DNA from: Alloacidobacterium dinghuense
GTDB taxonomy: Bacteria > Acidobacteriota > Terriglobia > Terriglobales > Acidobacteriaceae
Assembly (NCBI RefSeq): GCF_014274465.1
Contig: NZ_CP060394.1
Coordinates: 1,798,001 to 1,862,000 of the forward strand
Reading direction: 5' to 3'
DNA length: 64,000 bases
Shown: positions 8,635-16,011 of the stretch, one piece after another
Layout of the letters: every line of letters begins with the position of its first letter
Position numbering within the stretch: the stretch's first letter is position 1
Translations under genes and position numbers: made by a program
Notes under the pieces: model-generated
What the model was told of the DNA's origin: nothing
What the model saw: the letters and a program-made list of their open reading frames with translations, nothing else
Databases searched by the model: none

Positions 8635-9669
8635 ATGAACCAAGCTATAAAGGTCCTCCTGGTTGCCCTGCTCTCACTACCTCTCTTGTGTACAGCGCAG
8701 CAACCACAGGCCCTCACCCTGACAGGCGACTACGAAGGAACGCACGATCCCTCCATCATGAAGGAAGGCAAAACTTGGTACGTCTTCGCCACCGGCAAAA
8801 CACCCGACGGCGGTCAGTTCCAGATCCGTTGCTCCGAAAACCTGACGGACTGGAAGCTCTGCGGTCACGTCTTCGACCAGATCCCCGACTGGATCCACAA
8901 GGACAGCCCCGGCACCGTCGACCTCTGGGCGCCGGACATCTCGTACGAAAATGGCGAATACCGCATCTACTACGCCTATTCCCTCTTCGGAAAGAACACC
9001 TCTGGCATCGCGCTGGCAACAAACAAAACACTCGACCGCTTTAGCCCAGACTACAAATGGGTCGACCACGGCCTTGTCCTGCGTTCGGTAGAAAGCGACG
9101 ACTTCAACGCCATCGACCCCAACTTTGTTCTAGATGCTCAAGGCCACGCGTGGCTCGCCTTCGGCAGCTTCTGGAGCGGCATCAAGATGCGCTGCCTCGA
9201 CGAGAAAACCGGACTGCTCTCCAAAGAAGACACGCACCTGTACTCACTTGCCTCCCGCAGTAAACCTGCCGACGCAGCACCCGCAAAACCGGGTCTGCCC
9301 CCGGACTGGGAGGCAGTCGAAGCTCCCTTCATCGTCCGCCACGGCGACTACTACTATCTCTTCGTTTCCTGGGATCTCTGCTGTCGCGGCACGAAAAGCA
9401 CCTATCGAACTATGGTTGGGCGCGCAAAGAAAATCACCGGGCCGTACTTGGACAAGCAAAGCAAATCGATGGCAGAAGGAGCCGGCTCAGAATTGCTTAG
9501 CGGCAATACCCGCTGGCTTGGCCCAGGCGGCGAGTCGGTCTGGATGCAACCAGACGATCACGACCTGCTGGTTTTTCACGCCTATGATGCCAAAGCCGGA
9601 AAACCGGCGCTGCAGATTTCTACCATCGTCTGGCGTGACGGCTGGCCACGGGCGGCTTTACAGCAATAG
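8635..9669 (+). CDS. Secreted GH43-family arabinanase/arabinosidase-like hydrolase
   Basis: I place the start at the ATG at 8635, which opens with a signal peptide (MNQAIKVLLVALLSLPLLC); the frame extends further upstream without a better start. The five-bladed beta-propeller of GH43 is recognisable, with the three acidic residues in their expected contexts: Asp38 in THDPS (general base), Asp161 in NAIDPN (pKa modulator) and Glu229 in VEAPF (acid). Motifs WAPDISYENGEYRIYYAYS and FGSFWSGIKM resemble endo-1,5-alpha-L-arabinanases. The likely role is release of arabinose oligomers from pectin outside the cytoplasm; exact substrate choice is an inference. No transporter or regulator is adjacent. 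Confidence 0.88.
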   Translation: MNQAIKVLLVALLSLPLLCTAQQPQALTLTGDYEGTHDPSIMKEGKTWYVFATGKTPDGGQFQIRCSENLTDWKLCGHVFDQIPDWIHKDSPGTVDLWAPDISYENGEYRIYYAYSLFGKNTSGIALATNKTLDRFSPDYKWVDHGLVLRSVESDDFNAIDPNFVLDAQGHAWLAFGSFWSGIKMRCLDEKTGLLSKEDTHLYSLASRSKPADAAPAKPGLPPDWEAVEAPFIVRHGDYYYLFVSWDLCCRGTKSTYRTMVGRAKKITGPYLDKQSKSMAEGAGSELLSGNTRWLGPGGESVWMQPDDHDLLVFHAYDAKAGKPALQISTIVWRDGWPRAALQQ

Positions 9670-9703
9670 AAACGGCGCTCGGATTACGGCGCCGCTTTCA
9701 AAA
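9670..9703. terminator. Possible bidirectional terminator
   Basis: A CGGCGC/GCGCCG stem lies between the convergent GH43 and DUF2934 genes. The stem is short and no long T run follows, so this is a weak call. Confidence 0.3.
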
Positions 9704-9732
9704 CAGTTAGAAGATTAAGTTAAAGTATAGCT

Positions 9733-9951
9733 TTAGGAAGCCATCTGGTTCAGCTCGCGCTCGGCGCGTAGCCAGTCGTGTTCAGCCTGTCCATCGGTAT
9801 ATCCGCGCTCAGCCCAGAATTTCTGCGCGAGAGCGGCAATCTGATCGTGACTTGGGTGAATAACAATTGGCTCTGCCGCCTCAACGGTCGTCTTCTTCTT
9901 AGCAGGAGCCTTACGGGGTTTCGTCGTCTTTTCGGCTTTGGGGGTTGCCAT
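9733..9951 (-). CDS. DUF2934 small protein
   Basis: A 72-residue protein begins with a lysine/alanine/proline-rich basic stretch (residues 1-30) and ends with the DUF2934 signature: 'IAALAQKFWAERGYTDGQAEHDWLRAERELN', with the W-x-x-A-E motif. DUF2934 proteins are small, often plasmid- or stress-related, and of unknown function. The basic N-terminus could bind nucleic acid, but nothing shows that directly. It is convergent with GH43 and divergent from the YdeI-like gene. Confidence 0.8.
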   Translation of the reverse strand: MATPKAEKTTKPRKAPAKKKTTVEAAEPIVIHPSHDQIAALAQKFWAERGYTDGQAEHDWLRAERELNQMAS

Positions 9952-10140
9952 TCCTAATGATCCTCCACGGAGATGTTCTCTAGTTCCCAGAGATATTCTC
10001 TATTTTATGATGCCGCAGCCGTGAGCGCATCCGGGAGAGGAAAATGCAGTCCGGGCATTGACTAAAAAGGTCCCCGCATCGCTATTTTTCAGTAAGTTAC
10101 AGAATTGCAGTCGAGCGATATCCGAGCGAAAATTCCGCAG

Positions 10141-10728
10141 ATGGCTGAGAAACCCAAATCCGAGCTGCCCATTGTGGCGTTCAGCAACCAAAAAGCCTGG
10201 GAGGGGTGGCTGAAGGCAAATCATCGAACCTCGTCTGGAACCTGGATGCAGTTGGCGAAAAAGGCCTCTGACACACCTTCAATCACGTATGCCGAGGCCA
10301 TTGAGACCTCCCTCTGCTATGGCTGGATCGATGGGCAGAAACGGAGCCTCAACTCCGAGGCGTGGCTGCAGAAGTTCACTCCTCGCGGGCGCAAGAGTAT
10401 CTGGTCAAAGATCAACCGCGAAAAAGCTCTCGCTCTCATCGAATGCGGCAAGATGAAGGCCGCCGGTATGGCAGAAGTAGAACGCGCGAAGCAAGACGGA
10501 CGATGGGAGCAAGCCTATGATTCACCCGCCAGAGCCGCTGTTCCTGCGGACCTACAGGCGGCTCTGAACAAGAACCCTAAGGCAAAAGCCTTTTTCGCGA
10601 CGTTGGAAGGTCGCAATCGCTACGCCATCCTCTGGCGCGTGCAAACCGCAAAAAAGGCGGAAACACGGGCCAGACGAATCACACTCTTTGTAGAAATGCT
10701 CGAACGAGGCGAGAAGATCCATCCCTGA
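10141..10728 (+). CDS. YdeI/OmpD-associated family protein
   Basis: The product belongs to the YdeI-like family: the N-terminal 'FSNQKAWEGWLKANHRTSSGTWMQL', the central ETSLCYGWIDGQKRSL and QKFTPRGRKSIWSKINREKA, and the C-terminal 'RRITLFVEMLERGEKIHP' are all typical. Its biochemical role is unsettled; members are soluble and small. I use the ATG at 10141 (195 residues); a TTG at 10105 would add 12 residues. No clear ribosome-binding site is visible. The last 10 codons and stop fall within the right copy of the 177-bp inverted repeat, showing that this gene once ended convergently against the VWFA gene now at the left edge. Confidence 0.85.
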   Translation: MAEKPKSELPIVAFSNQKAWEGWLKANHRTSSGTWMQLAKKASDTPSITYAEAIETSLCYGWIDGQKRSLNSEAWLQKFTPRGRKSIWSKINREKALALIECGKMKAAGMAEVERAKQDGRWEQAYDSPARAAVPADLQAALNKNPKAKAFFATLEGRNRYAILWRVQTAKKAETRARRITLFVEMLERGEKIHP

Positions 10729-10872
10729 GTCGTGTTTTCAGACCAGAACTATTCTACTTCCTGCTTCGCCCGGTACCCGTCGCGAGCAATGATGTCGTAC
10801 TTCAAAGGCTTGTGCTTCTCATCCTGCATCCGCAATGGATGACCTTCATTGTCGACCAGCTCGACGCGCAGC
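10696..10872 (-). repeat. Right copy of the perfect 177-bp inverted repeat
   Basis: Exact reverse complement of 905-1081. It carries the natural 3' end of the YdeI-like gene and, on the minus strand, a displaced copy of the last 40 or so codons and stop of the VWFA gene. Confidence 0.95.
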
Positions 10873-10909
10873 GTCCGCTGGTGAAGATGTGTCGGCACTC
10901 GTTGTACAT
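10868..10909 (-). pseudogene. Detached N-terminus of the CYFHH gene
   Basis: Reading the minus strand from an ATG at 10909 gives MYNECRHIFTSGRC. This ends at the repeat boundary exactly where the fragment at 1081 begins (CQSPALK...). Joined through a shared TGC, the two make one uninterrupted frame with a Cys/His-rich N-terminus of the expected type. The short length alone would not support a call; the in-frame fit does. Confidence 0.75.
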
Positions 10910-11030
10910 TGGGTTTGGCTCCCCCCTATATTTTTCGTAAATTCTTCTTTTTGCTGGTGGTTAGGGTGCGTTCTGCGCGGTCTTTTTTACCCGATTCCTG
11001 AGAGCGTGTTTATTGGGGCGATGGTGTCAT

Positions 11031-11059
11031 CCCATGTCTTTTCAAGACATGGGGCACCC
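11031..11059. repeat. Hairpin element with GGGGCACCC tail
   Basis: Stem CCCATGTCTT / AAGACATGGG with a TTC loop; the 3' arm runs into the constant tail GGGGCACCC. Confidence 0.8.
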
Positions 11060-11098
11060 GGCTTATATATGGTGCGCGCTGCGCGCGGTCTTCTTAGA

Positions 11099-11144
11099 CC
11101 CACCCTACGTTCTCGAAAAGACGAGAACGTAGAATGGGGCACCC
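11099..11144. repeat. Hairpin element with GGGGCACCC tail
   Basis: An 11-bp stem, CTACGTTCTCG / CGAGAACGTAG, around AAAAGA is preceded by CCCACC and followed by AATGGGGCACCC. The stem sequence is unrelated to that at 11031 but the outer parts agree. Confidence 0.8.
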
Positions 11145-11243
11145 GTTTTCTTGCCTGATCGTGGCTTGTGGCTCTCCCGTACGTTTTGGCTAAATTCTTC
11201 AGATGATTTGGGTTACTGGCTCGCGTGAGGCGGTGGAAAACCC

Positions 11244-11257
11244 GGGGCTAAAGCCCC
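11244..11257. repeat. GGGGCTAAAGCCCC hairpin
   Basis: Short perfect stem with the core GGGCTAAAGCCC; it recurs four more times in the window. Confidence 0.7.
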
Positions 11258-11277
11258 TTTGACTGCAGGTTTTGTTT

Positions 11278-11297
11278 CACCGGGCTAAAGCCCGGTG
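11278..11297. repeat. CACCGGGCTAAAGCCCGGTG hairpin
   Basis: Same core as 11244 with a longer stem, followed by CTTCTACCC, a tail also found after the copy at 18467. Confidence 0.7.
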
Positions 11298-11350
11298 CTT
11301 CTACCCGCGCTTCGTACTTGCTCAAGATGCATTTTGCCTAAAACACGAAA

Positions 11351-11376
11351 GCCCGCCATCTCTGGCGGGCTTTTTT
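11351..11376 (+). terminator. Strong intrinsic terminator without an obvious gene
   Basis: GCCCGCC (11351-11357) pairs with GGCGGGC (11364-11370) around ATCTCT and is followed directly by six T residues. The 5' AAA before the stem would allow weaker use in the other direction. No protein gene ends just upstream on either strand. Confidence 0.8.
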
Positions 11377-11511
11377 CTCTCTATATCCAGTTTAGCAATT
11401 TGGATGGTAATAGTACGCCAATTTGCCTGCGCTTTTTTCGCTTTGGAATGTGCGGGTTGGAAGATTTCTTGCTGATCATCCTCTTGACAAAGTAGAAGCG
11501 GGGAAAAGCCC

Positions 11512-11525
11512 GGGGCTGAAGCCCC
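11512..11525. repeat. GGGGCTGAAGCCCC hairpin
   Basis: Member of the GGGCT(A/G)AAGCCC family. Confidence 0.7.
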
Positions 11526-11544
11526 TCTTTGCGGAGGTCCTAAC

Positions 11545-11562
11545 GCGGGGCTGAAGCCCCGC
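11545..11562. repeat. GCGGGGCTGAAGCCCCGC hairpin
   Basis: Member of the GGGCT(A/G)AAGCCC family, 20 bases after the previous copy. Confidence 0.7.
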
Positions 11563-11648
11563 TCTTTCACCGCCGTCCTGCTGCGCAGGACAAACGGTCC
11601 AACTCCAACCTCAGTCAACGGGATCACCATTGATTTCTTTTACTCAGG

Positions 11649-11765
11649 GGGCTTGACCAAAATGCCATCGAAGCTGTACAGCGATATAAATTTCAGCCAG
11701 CGACCTATCAAGGCAAGCCCGTCCCGGTTGAAGTAAACGTAGAAGTCAATTTTCTTGTTTATTGA
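11649..11765 (+). pseudogene. Remnant of a TonB C-terminal domain
   Basis: The frame translates as GLDQNAIEAVQRYKFQP followed by ATYQGKPVPVEVNVEVNFLVY and a stop at 11763. This is the last third of a TonB energy-transducer domain, with the familiar A-V-x-x-Y/W-K/R-F-x-P-A and GKPVPV...VNF signature. The upstream part of the domain, the proline-rich linker and the membrane anchor are absent, and no start codon precedes it. I read it as a decayed gene end. The neighbouring gene at 11877 carries a related but complete domain. Confidence 0.7.
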
Positions 11766-11817
11766 AGTTCGCAGATGACTGAAGGTCATTGAGGGTTGCG
11801 GCCTGCGCTCATCGCAT

Positions 11818-11851
11818 GGATTCTTCGGCGGATTGCGCCTCAGAATGACGG
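11818..11851. repeat. GATTCTTC...CAGAATGACGG repeat
   Basis: In the reverse direction it reads CCGTCATTCTGAGGCGCA...GAAGAATCC, an interspersed repeat that recurs near 15971, 18541 and 18842. It lies just beyond the stop of the TonB_C/TPR gene. Confidence 0.6.
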
Positions 11852-11876
11852 ACCGATGAAAATGGTTCGTTGACGG

Positions 11877-12821
11877 TCACAGCAGCTTTTGTGCGGCTTC
11901 GTGCAGCTTGGCTGCTTCGGTTGGCTTGCCCATACTGATCAGGATTTGTGCGTGGAAGTTCAGGATGGAGCTGAGGATGCGTGAGTCGAAGCTCTTTTGT
12001 TGCGGGGTGCGTGGGACGTCGAAGGTGGCCCATTCGAGATCTTCGGCTTTGGCCAGATCCTGATCGGCTCCTTGCGGGTTGCCGGTGAGCGCGCGGGCTT
12101 GTCCGCGCAGCCCGTAGGCGACGGCCTTGTCGGAGATTGGGATGAAGCCGAGATTGGAAGCAGCGATGGCTTTCTCGGCATAGGTGAGCGCTTCTTTCGG
12201 ACGCTTGTCGAGCAGCAGAGCGGATGCGTAGTAGTTGTACGCGGCCACTTTTTTGCTGTCGTTGCGCGGCAGGGATAAGCCGTCGGCTGCTTCTGCTGCC
12301 CGCTGACATGTGGCGAGAGCGTTGAGGTTGGATTTGGCGGCGGAGTCGGCTGCGCATTTCTCGAGCAGAGGCACGATCCGGCGGTAGGCTTTCGCGTCGG
12401 GGTCATTGGTGAGGTTGCTGAAGGCGGCGTATCGGAGAGTGAACCATGCGCAGACAGGCTGCCCATTCTTCACGAAGGGATAAAGGCTGATGTGTTTGGC
12501 GGCGTTGGCGTAGAGGTCGATCAGGCCGGGTGGTCCGCTCAGGGGCTTGATGGAGAGGACATGACCGTTCATGTCCACGTCGGCCCGAAAGGCGACATCC
12601 CCTGAGACGCGCTGGTTCACGACGGTTGCCACGGTTTCATTTCCATCCTGAACGGAGACAGGGCGAGACTTTACATGGAGCCACGCGATGGTCTCGTCTA
12701 CTTCGATCGGAGCGGCGGTGCAGGGATTGGCTTGCGCTTTCGCGTCGAGACAAGTGAGAAACAACAGCAGCCATAGGGAACTGAAGCCTATTGCGTCGCG
12801 TAAACGCGTCTGAGGCTGCAT
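11877..12821 (-). CDS. Exported protein with TonB_C-like domain and TPR-like helices
   Basis: A signal peptide (residues 1-31, ending AKAQA) precedes a domain that follows the TonB C-terminal pattern: 'VSGDVAFRADVDMNGHVLSIKPLSG', then 'LYANAAKHISLYPFVKNGQPV' (about residues 73-125). After residue 140 the protein is all-helical with repeated A-L-x-x-A/Y-E-K-A-I pairs typical of tetratricopeptide repeats ('KEALTYAEKAIAASN', 'GLRGQARALTGN', 'ILISMGKPTEAAKLHEAA'). It would act in the periplasm. The combination suggests a scaffold rather than a TonB motor, since there is no N-terminal membrane anchor with a proline-rich spacer. No function is known to me. Confidence 0.65.
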   Translation of the reverse strand: MQPQTRLRDAIGFSSLWLLLFLTCLDAKAQANPCTAAPIEVDETIAWLHVKSRPVSVQDGNETVATVVNQRVSGDVAFRADVDMNGHVLSIKPLSGPPGLIDLYANAAKHISLYPFVKNGQPVCAWFTLRYAAFSNLTNDPDAKAYRRIVPLLEKCAADSAAKSNLNALATCQRAAEAADGLSLPRNDSKKVAAYNYYASALLLDKRPKEALTYAEKAIAASNLGFIPISDKAVAYGLRGQARALTGNPQGADQDLAKAEDLEWATFDVPRTPQQKSFDSRILSSILNFHAQILISMGKPTEAAKLHEAAQKLL

Positions 12822-12923
12822 TGGGGAAATGTACCTGTATTTATGCCTGCGTGTATAGCGGTTCGTGTTTTGCGTCGGGGCGCGGAGCTACACTCTCTGG
12901 CACAGGGTTCGGGAGAAGACACG

Positions 12924-13292
12924 ATGAATCGAGAACTGGCTTTGAAGATTGTGCTGGGCGTGGTGGGCGTGGTGTTCCTGGCGTTGGTGTACCCCATGGT
13001 TGTTTTTGTGAGGCAGGAGCCGGCATTGTCGATGATGCTGAGCCTTTACGTTACGCTTGGCATCTTCCTGCTGCTGGCTATTCGCAATCCGTCGGCGCAT
13101 CGCAGCCTGATTGCGTTCACGGCGTGGTCGAGCTTTGCGCATGCTGCTCTTATGGGGACGCAGGCGCTGTGCAACATGATTGCGCATGGGGAGCTGATCG
13201 GCGTAGGCGTTCTCATTGTTATCGGCATTACGTTGATTGCGCTGGCACCGGCGGCGAGTTCGTCGCGAAGCGCTGTTTATCAGGCGCATTGA
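12924..13292 (+). CDS. Small integral membrane protein, DUF6632-like
   Basis: I place the start at the ATG at 12924, which has GGGAGAAG upstream. The 122-residue protein has four hydrophobic segments (about residues 8-28, 35-52, 64-82 and 92-110), with the conserved-looking 'EPALSMMLSLYVTLGIFLLLAIRNPSAHRSLI' in the middle. It resembles DUF6632 membrane proteins, which have no assigned function. It is transcribed divergently from the TonB_C/TPR gene and convergently to the permease at 13323. Confidence 0.7.
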   Translation: MNRELALKIVLGVVGVVFLALVYPMVVFVRQEPALSMMLSLYVTLGIFLLLAIRNPSAHRSLIAFTAWSSFAHAALMGTQALCNMIAHGELIGVGVLIVIGITLIALAPAASSSRSAVYQAH

Positions 13293-13322
13293 CGCGTAGG
13301 TGCGGTCTTTCGCTCATGTTCG

Positions 13323-15764
13323 CTATTCCTCGCGGAGGAGGCGTGCCGGGTCGACGTTTTGAGCTCGGCGTGCGGGGACGAAGGTTGCCAGCATTCCTAA
13401 TAGCAGCATGGTGAGGACGACTCCGCCTAGTACGACGGGATCGTGTGGGGTGGCCTGGTAGACGATGTGGCTCAGGACTCCGCTGATGAGGACGCCGAGA
13501 ACGAGTCCGGCGATGGAGCCTCCTACGAGCAGGTATACGGGGCGTGCCAAGGCGGCGCGCATGAGCTGTACGGGCTGCGCACCGAGGGCTATGCGGATGC
13601 CGAGTTCCTTCATGCGCTTGGTGACGCTGTAGGAGGCCATGCCGAAGATTCCGGTGACGGCGAGCATGGCTGCGAGCAGGCCCATGATGCCGAGAGCGGC
13701 GGTGGCGGCGCGCGCCGGGAAGAGCGCAAACTGCATGCCCTGATTCCATGAGTTGATGTGGTAGGGAAGGCTTGGGTCGATTTGGGCAATGAGGCGCTGC
13801 AGGGATGGCGCGATCTGCGTGCGGAGCATCTGCGAGCGGACGACGAGGGTGAAGTCGCTGTGCGTGGCTTGTGACAGCGGAAAGAACATGGCGGCCTTAG
13901 GATCTTCAGCGAGGATGAAATATTTGCCATCTTCGACGACGCCGATGATTTCGTAGAGAGTTTTGTCGGTCCTTCTGAAATGCTGGCCGATGGCGGATTT
14001 ATTTCCGAAGAACTTGTGGGCGAAGGTGGCGTTGACGATGGCGACGTTCGGGGAGTTTTTGTCGTCGTGCCAGGTGAAATCGCGGCCTTCGAGCAGACGC
14101 GTCTGGGCGGTCTGGAAGTAGCCGGGAGCGGCAGAGTAGTACTGCGCGTCGATGACGCCGTTGGATTCGCGGAAGTCGGTGGTGTCGGGACGATAGACGA
14201 AGGAGTCGGCGCTGTTGAGGCCGAGGGGGACGTCGTTGATCATGCTGACGGAGAGCACGCCGGGAATCTGCTGGGCTTGCTCGATCATGCGCTTTTCAAG
14301 AGCGACGGATTGATCGTCGGAGTAGCCTGCCATGCCCGTGTCGCTGTCGAGGAGCGTGACGTTGTCGGGATTGAAGCCGAAGTTGGCGTGCAGCGAGTGC
14401 GCCATTCCGCGCAGGGCGACGAGCGATGCGGTGACGAGCAGGGTGCAGATGGTGATCTGCGTGGCGAGGAGGATGTCGCGCAGGGTGAGGCGGCGAAAGA
14501 CGGCGACGGCAGCGGGGCCGGTCTTCATGGCCTGGGCGGCGTCGATCTTCCAGATCTGGCGCGCGGGGAGCAGGCCGAAGAGAATGCCGCTGGCCAGCGA
14601 GAGAAGCAGAGCGACTGCGTAGACGACGGGGTCGGGCGCGACGATGACGTGGATGGGGACCTGCACGATGGGCTGCCATTGGCTAAGGAGACGCAGCAGG
14701 AATGCGGCGATCAAAGTGCCGACGGCTCCGCCGAGGAGTGCGACGATGATGGACTCGGTGAGAAGTTGGCGGATCATGTTCCAGCGGCTGGAGCCGATGG
14801 CGAGGCGGATGGCCATCTCACGGCCGCGGTCGGCAGCGCGGGCGGCAAAGATGCTGGCGAGGTTGGCGCAAGCGGCTATGAGAACGAGCAGGGCCATGAG
14901 CATGATCCCGGAGACGAAGGCTCGGGTCGGCGCGCCGAATCCATCGCCCAAGAGGCCGGGGCGAACGAGGCGGGCGTCGAGGTCGGCATCTTCGGGATGG
15001 ATTTTGGCGAGCTGGCGGGCGATGGCGCTGAGGTTTTCTGTGGCCTGCGTGGAGGTGATGCCGGGCTTGAGGCGTCCGATGATGTAGATCTGGTGGTCGT
15101 TGCGGACGGACAGGAAGTCGCTGCCTTCGAGGTCAATTTCATTGACCATTGGGACCCAGAACTCGGGCCACCAGACCAGCTCTGTTCCGTGGAAACTTGC
15201 CGGCGCGACGCCGATGAGGGTGTAGGGATGCTTGTTGAGCTCGATGACGGCGCCGATGGCGTTGGGGTTGCCGTTGAGATGGGTGTGCCAGAAGCCATAG
15301 CTGACGACGACGAAGGGCGCGGAGCCAGGGCCATGCTCGTCGGAAGAATGGAAGAAGCGGCCTAGAACGGGCTGGATTCCCAGCGTGTCAAAGTAATTGC
15401 CGGAGGCGTTAAAGCCCCAGGACTGAAGGATGGTGGCCTGCTGTGACGCCGATGCGGGGATGGTGACGCCTGCGCCTTCGAAGCTGTAGGCGGCGAGTCC
15501 GCTGAAGGTGGTGTTCTTATCGCGGAAGTCGATGTAGTCGGGGTAGGACTGCGTGTCCCAGCCCGCGTTCTTGCGTGAGACCTGATAGACGTTGTGAGGC
15601 TGCGGAATGCTGAGCGGACGCAGGACGAGAGAATTGAGGACGCCGAAGACAATGACATTGGCGCCAACGCCGAGGGCCAGAGTGAGAATCGCGGTAAGGG
15701 CAAAACCGGGTGACTTGCGGAGCTGACGCAGGGAGAAACGGATGTCCTGTGTGAGCGAATGCAT
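13323..15764 (-). CDS. MacB/FtsX-like ABC permease (acidobacterial orphan permease type)
   Basis: This is a large permease with two MacB-periplasmic-core plus FtsX units. The first begins at 'SLRQLRKSPGFALTAILTLALGVGANVIVFGVLN'; FtsX helices follow near residues 275-400; the second unit's core spans roughly residues 425-640; a final FtsX block ends with 'ARRAQNVDPARLLREE'. I choose the ATG at 15764 since GAGAGG sits about 9 bases before it, whereas the GTG at 15773 overlaps that box. Proteins of this kind lack an adjacent ATPase, as here, which is why they are called orphan permeases. The substrate is unknown (efflux or lipoprotein-related by analogy). Confidence 0.85.
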   Translation of the reverse strand: MHSLTQDIRFSLRQLRKSPGFALTAILTLALGVGANVIVFGVLNSLVLRPLSIPQPHNVYQVSRKNAGWDTQSYPDYIDFRDKNTTFSGLAAYSFEGAGVTIPASASQQATILQSWGFNASGNYFDTLGIQPVLGRFFHSSDEHGPGSAPFVVVSYGFWHTHLNGNPNAIGAVIELNKHPYTLIGVAPASFHGTELVWWPEFWVPMVNEIDLEGSDFLSVRNDHQIYIIGRLKPGITSTQATENLSAIARQLAKIHPEDADLDARLVRPGLLGDGFGAPTRAFVSGIMLMALLVLIAACANLASIFAARAADRGREMAIRLAIGSSRWNMIRQLLTESIIVALLGGAVGTLIAAFLLRLLSQWQPIVQVPIHVIVAPDPVVYAVALLLSLASGILFGLLPARQIWKIDAAQAMKTGPAAVAVFRRLTLRDILLATQITICTLLVTASLVALRGMAHSLHANFGFNPDNVTLLDSDTGMAGYSDDQSVALEKRMIEQAQQIPGVLSVSMINDVPLGLNSADSFVYRPDTTDFRESNGVIDAQYYSAAPGYFQTAQTRLLEGRDFTWHDDKNSPNVAIVNATFAHKFFGNKSAIGQHFRRTDKTLYEIIGVVEDGKYFILAEDPKAAMFFPLSQATHSDFTLVVRSQMLRTQIAPSLQRLIAQIDPSLPYHINSWNQGMQFALFPARAATAALGIMGLLAAMLAVTGIFGMASYSVTKRMKELGIRIALGAQPVQLMRAALARPVYLLVGGSIAGLVLGVLISGVLSHIVYQATPHDPVVLGGVVLTMLLLGMLATFVPARRAQNVDPARLLREE

Positions 15765-15870
15765 CGGGCGCACCTCTCAGAGCATTGGAGCATTTACTTT
15801 GCCAGTGTTTGAGGCGGGATCCGGTGGTTTTGAGGCTGATTTTATGGGCGTTAGTGCGTGGATTGCCGAT

Positions 15871-15902
15871 CCCAGGTCTCAGAATCGAGACCTGGGGCAC
15901 CC
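15871..15902. repeat. Hairpin element with GGGGCACCC tail
   Basis: Stem CCCAGGTCTC / GAGACCTGGG around AGAATC, then GCACCC. Identical stems occur at 26647 and 27363, and one with a single change in the loop at 17685. Confidence 0.85.
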
Positions 15903-15970
15903 AGGCGTGTTCGGATTTGGGGAGAGGGTGTTCGGAAGCGAACACGGGCGTGCCGGTGCAGGCATCGCTG

Positions 15971-15997
15971 AGATTCTTCGCTGCGCTCAGAATGAGG
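15971..15997. repeat. AGATTCTTCGCTGCGCTCAGAATGAGG repeat (27 bases)
   Basis: The best-preserved member of the third repeat family: in reverse it reads CCTCATTCTGAGCGCAGCG followed by AAGAATCT. It ends 14 bases before the stop of the pentapeptide gene. Confidence 0.7.
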
Positions 15998-16011
15998 AAA
16001 CTTACTTCGCG

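Larger units (their letters stand above)
10910..11648. other. Gene-free repeat island
   Basis: About 740 bases without a convincing gene. It holds two hairpins with the GGGGCACCC tail (11031 and 11099), four GGGCT(A/G)AAGCCC hairpins (11244, 11278, 11512, 11545) and an isolated strong terminator (11351). The promoter of the detached CYFHH N-terminus would lie at its left edge. Confidence 0.6.

Noticed and set aside
905-10872. Inverted repeat considered as the ends of a transposon or phase-variable invertible switch
   Set aside because: The repeat is made of gene 3' ends, there is no transposase or invertase inside, and inverting again would not restore the CYFHH gene because a repeat copy with stop codons stays in it.
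10835-11158. 107-codon plus-strand frame through the repeat copy and two hairpins
   Set aside because: It consists mainly of repeat sequence and has no protein-like composition.
13980-15365. Long plus-strand frame opposite the first orphan permease
   Set aside because: Composition (D/E/G/V/A-rich, no motifs) is typical of an antisense shadow; the permease on the minus strand is clear.
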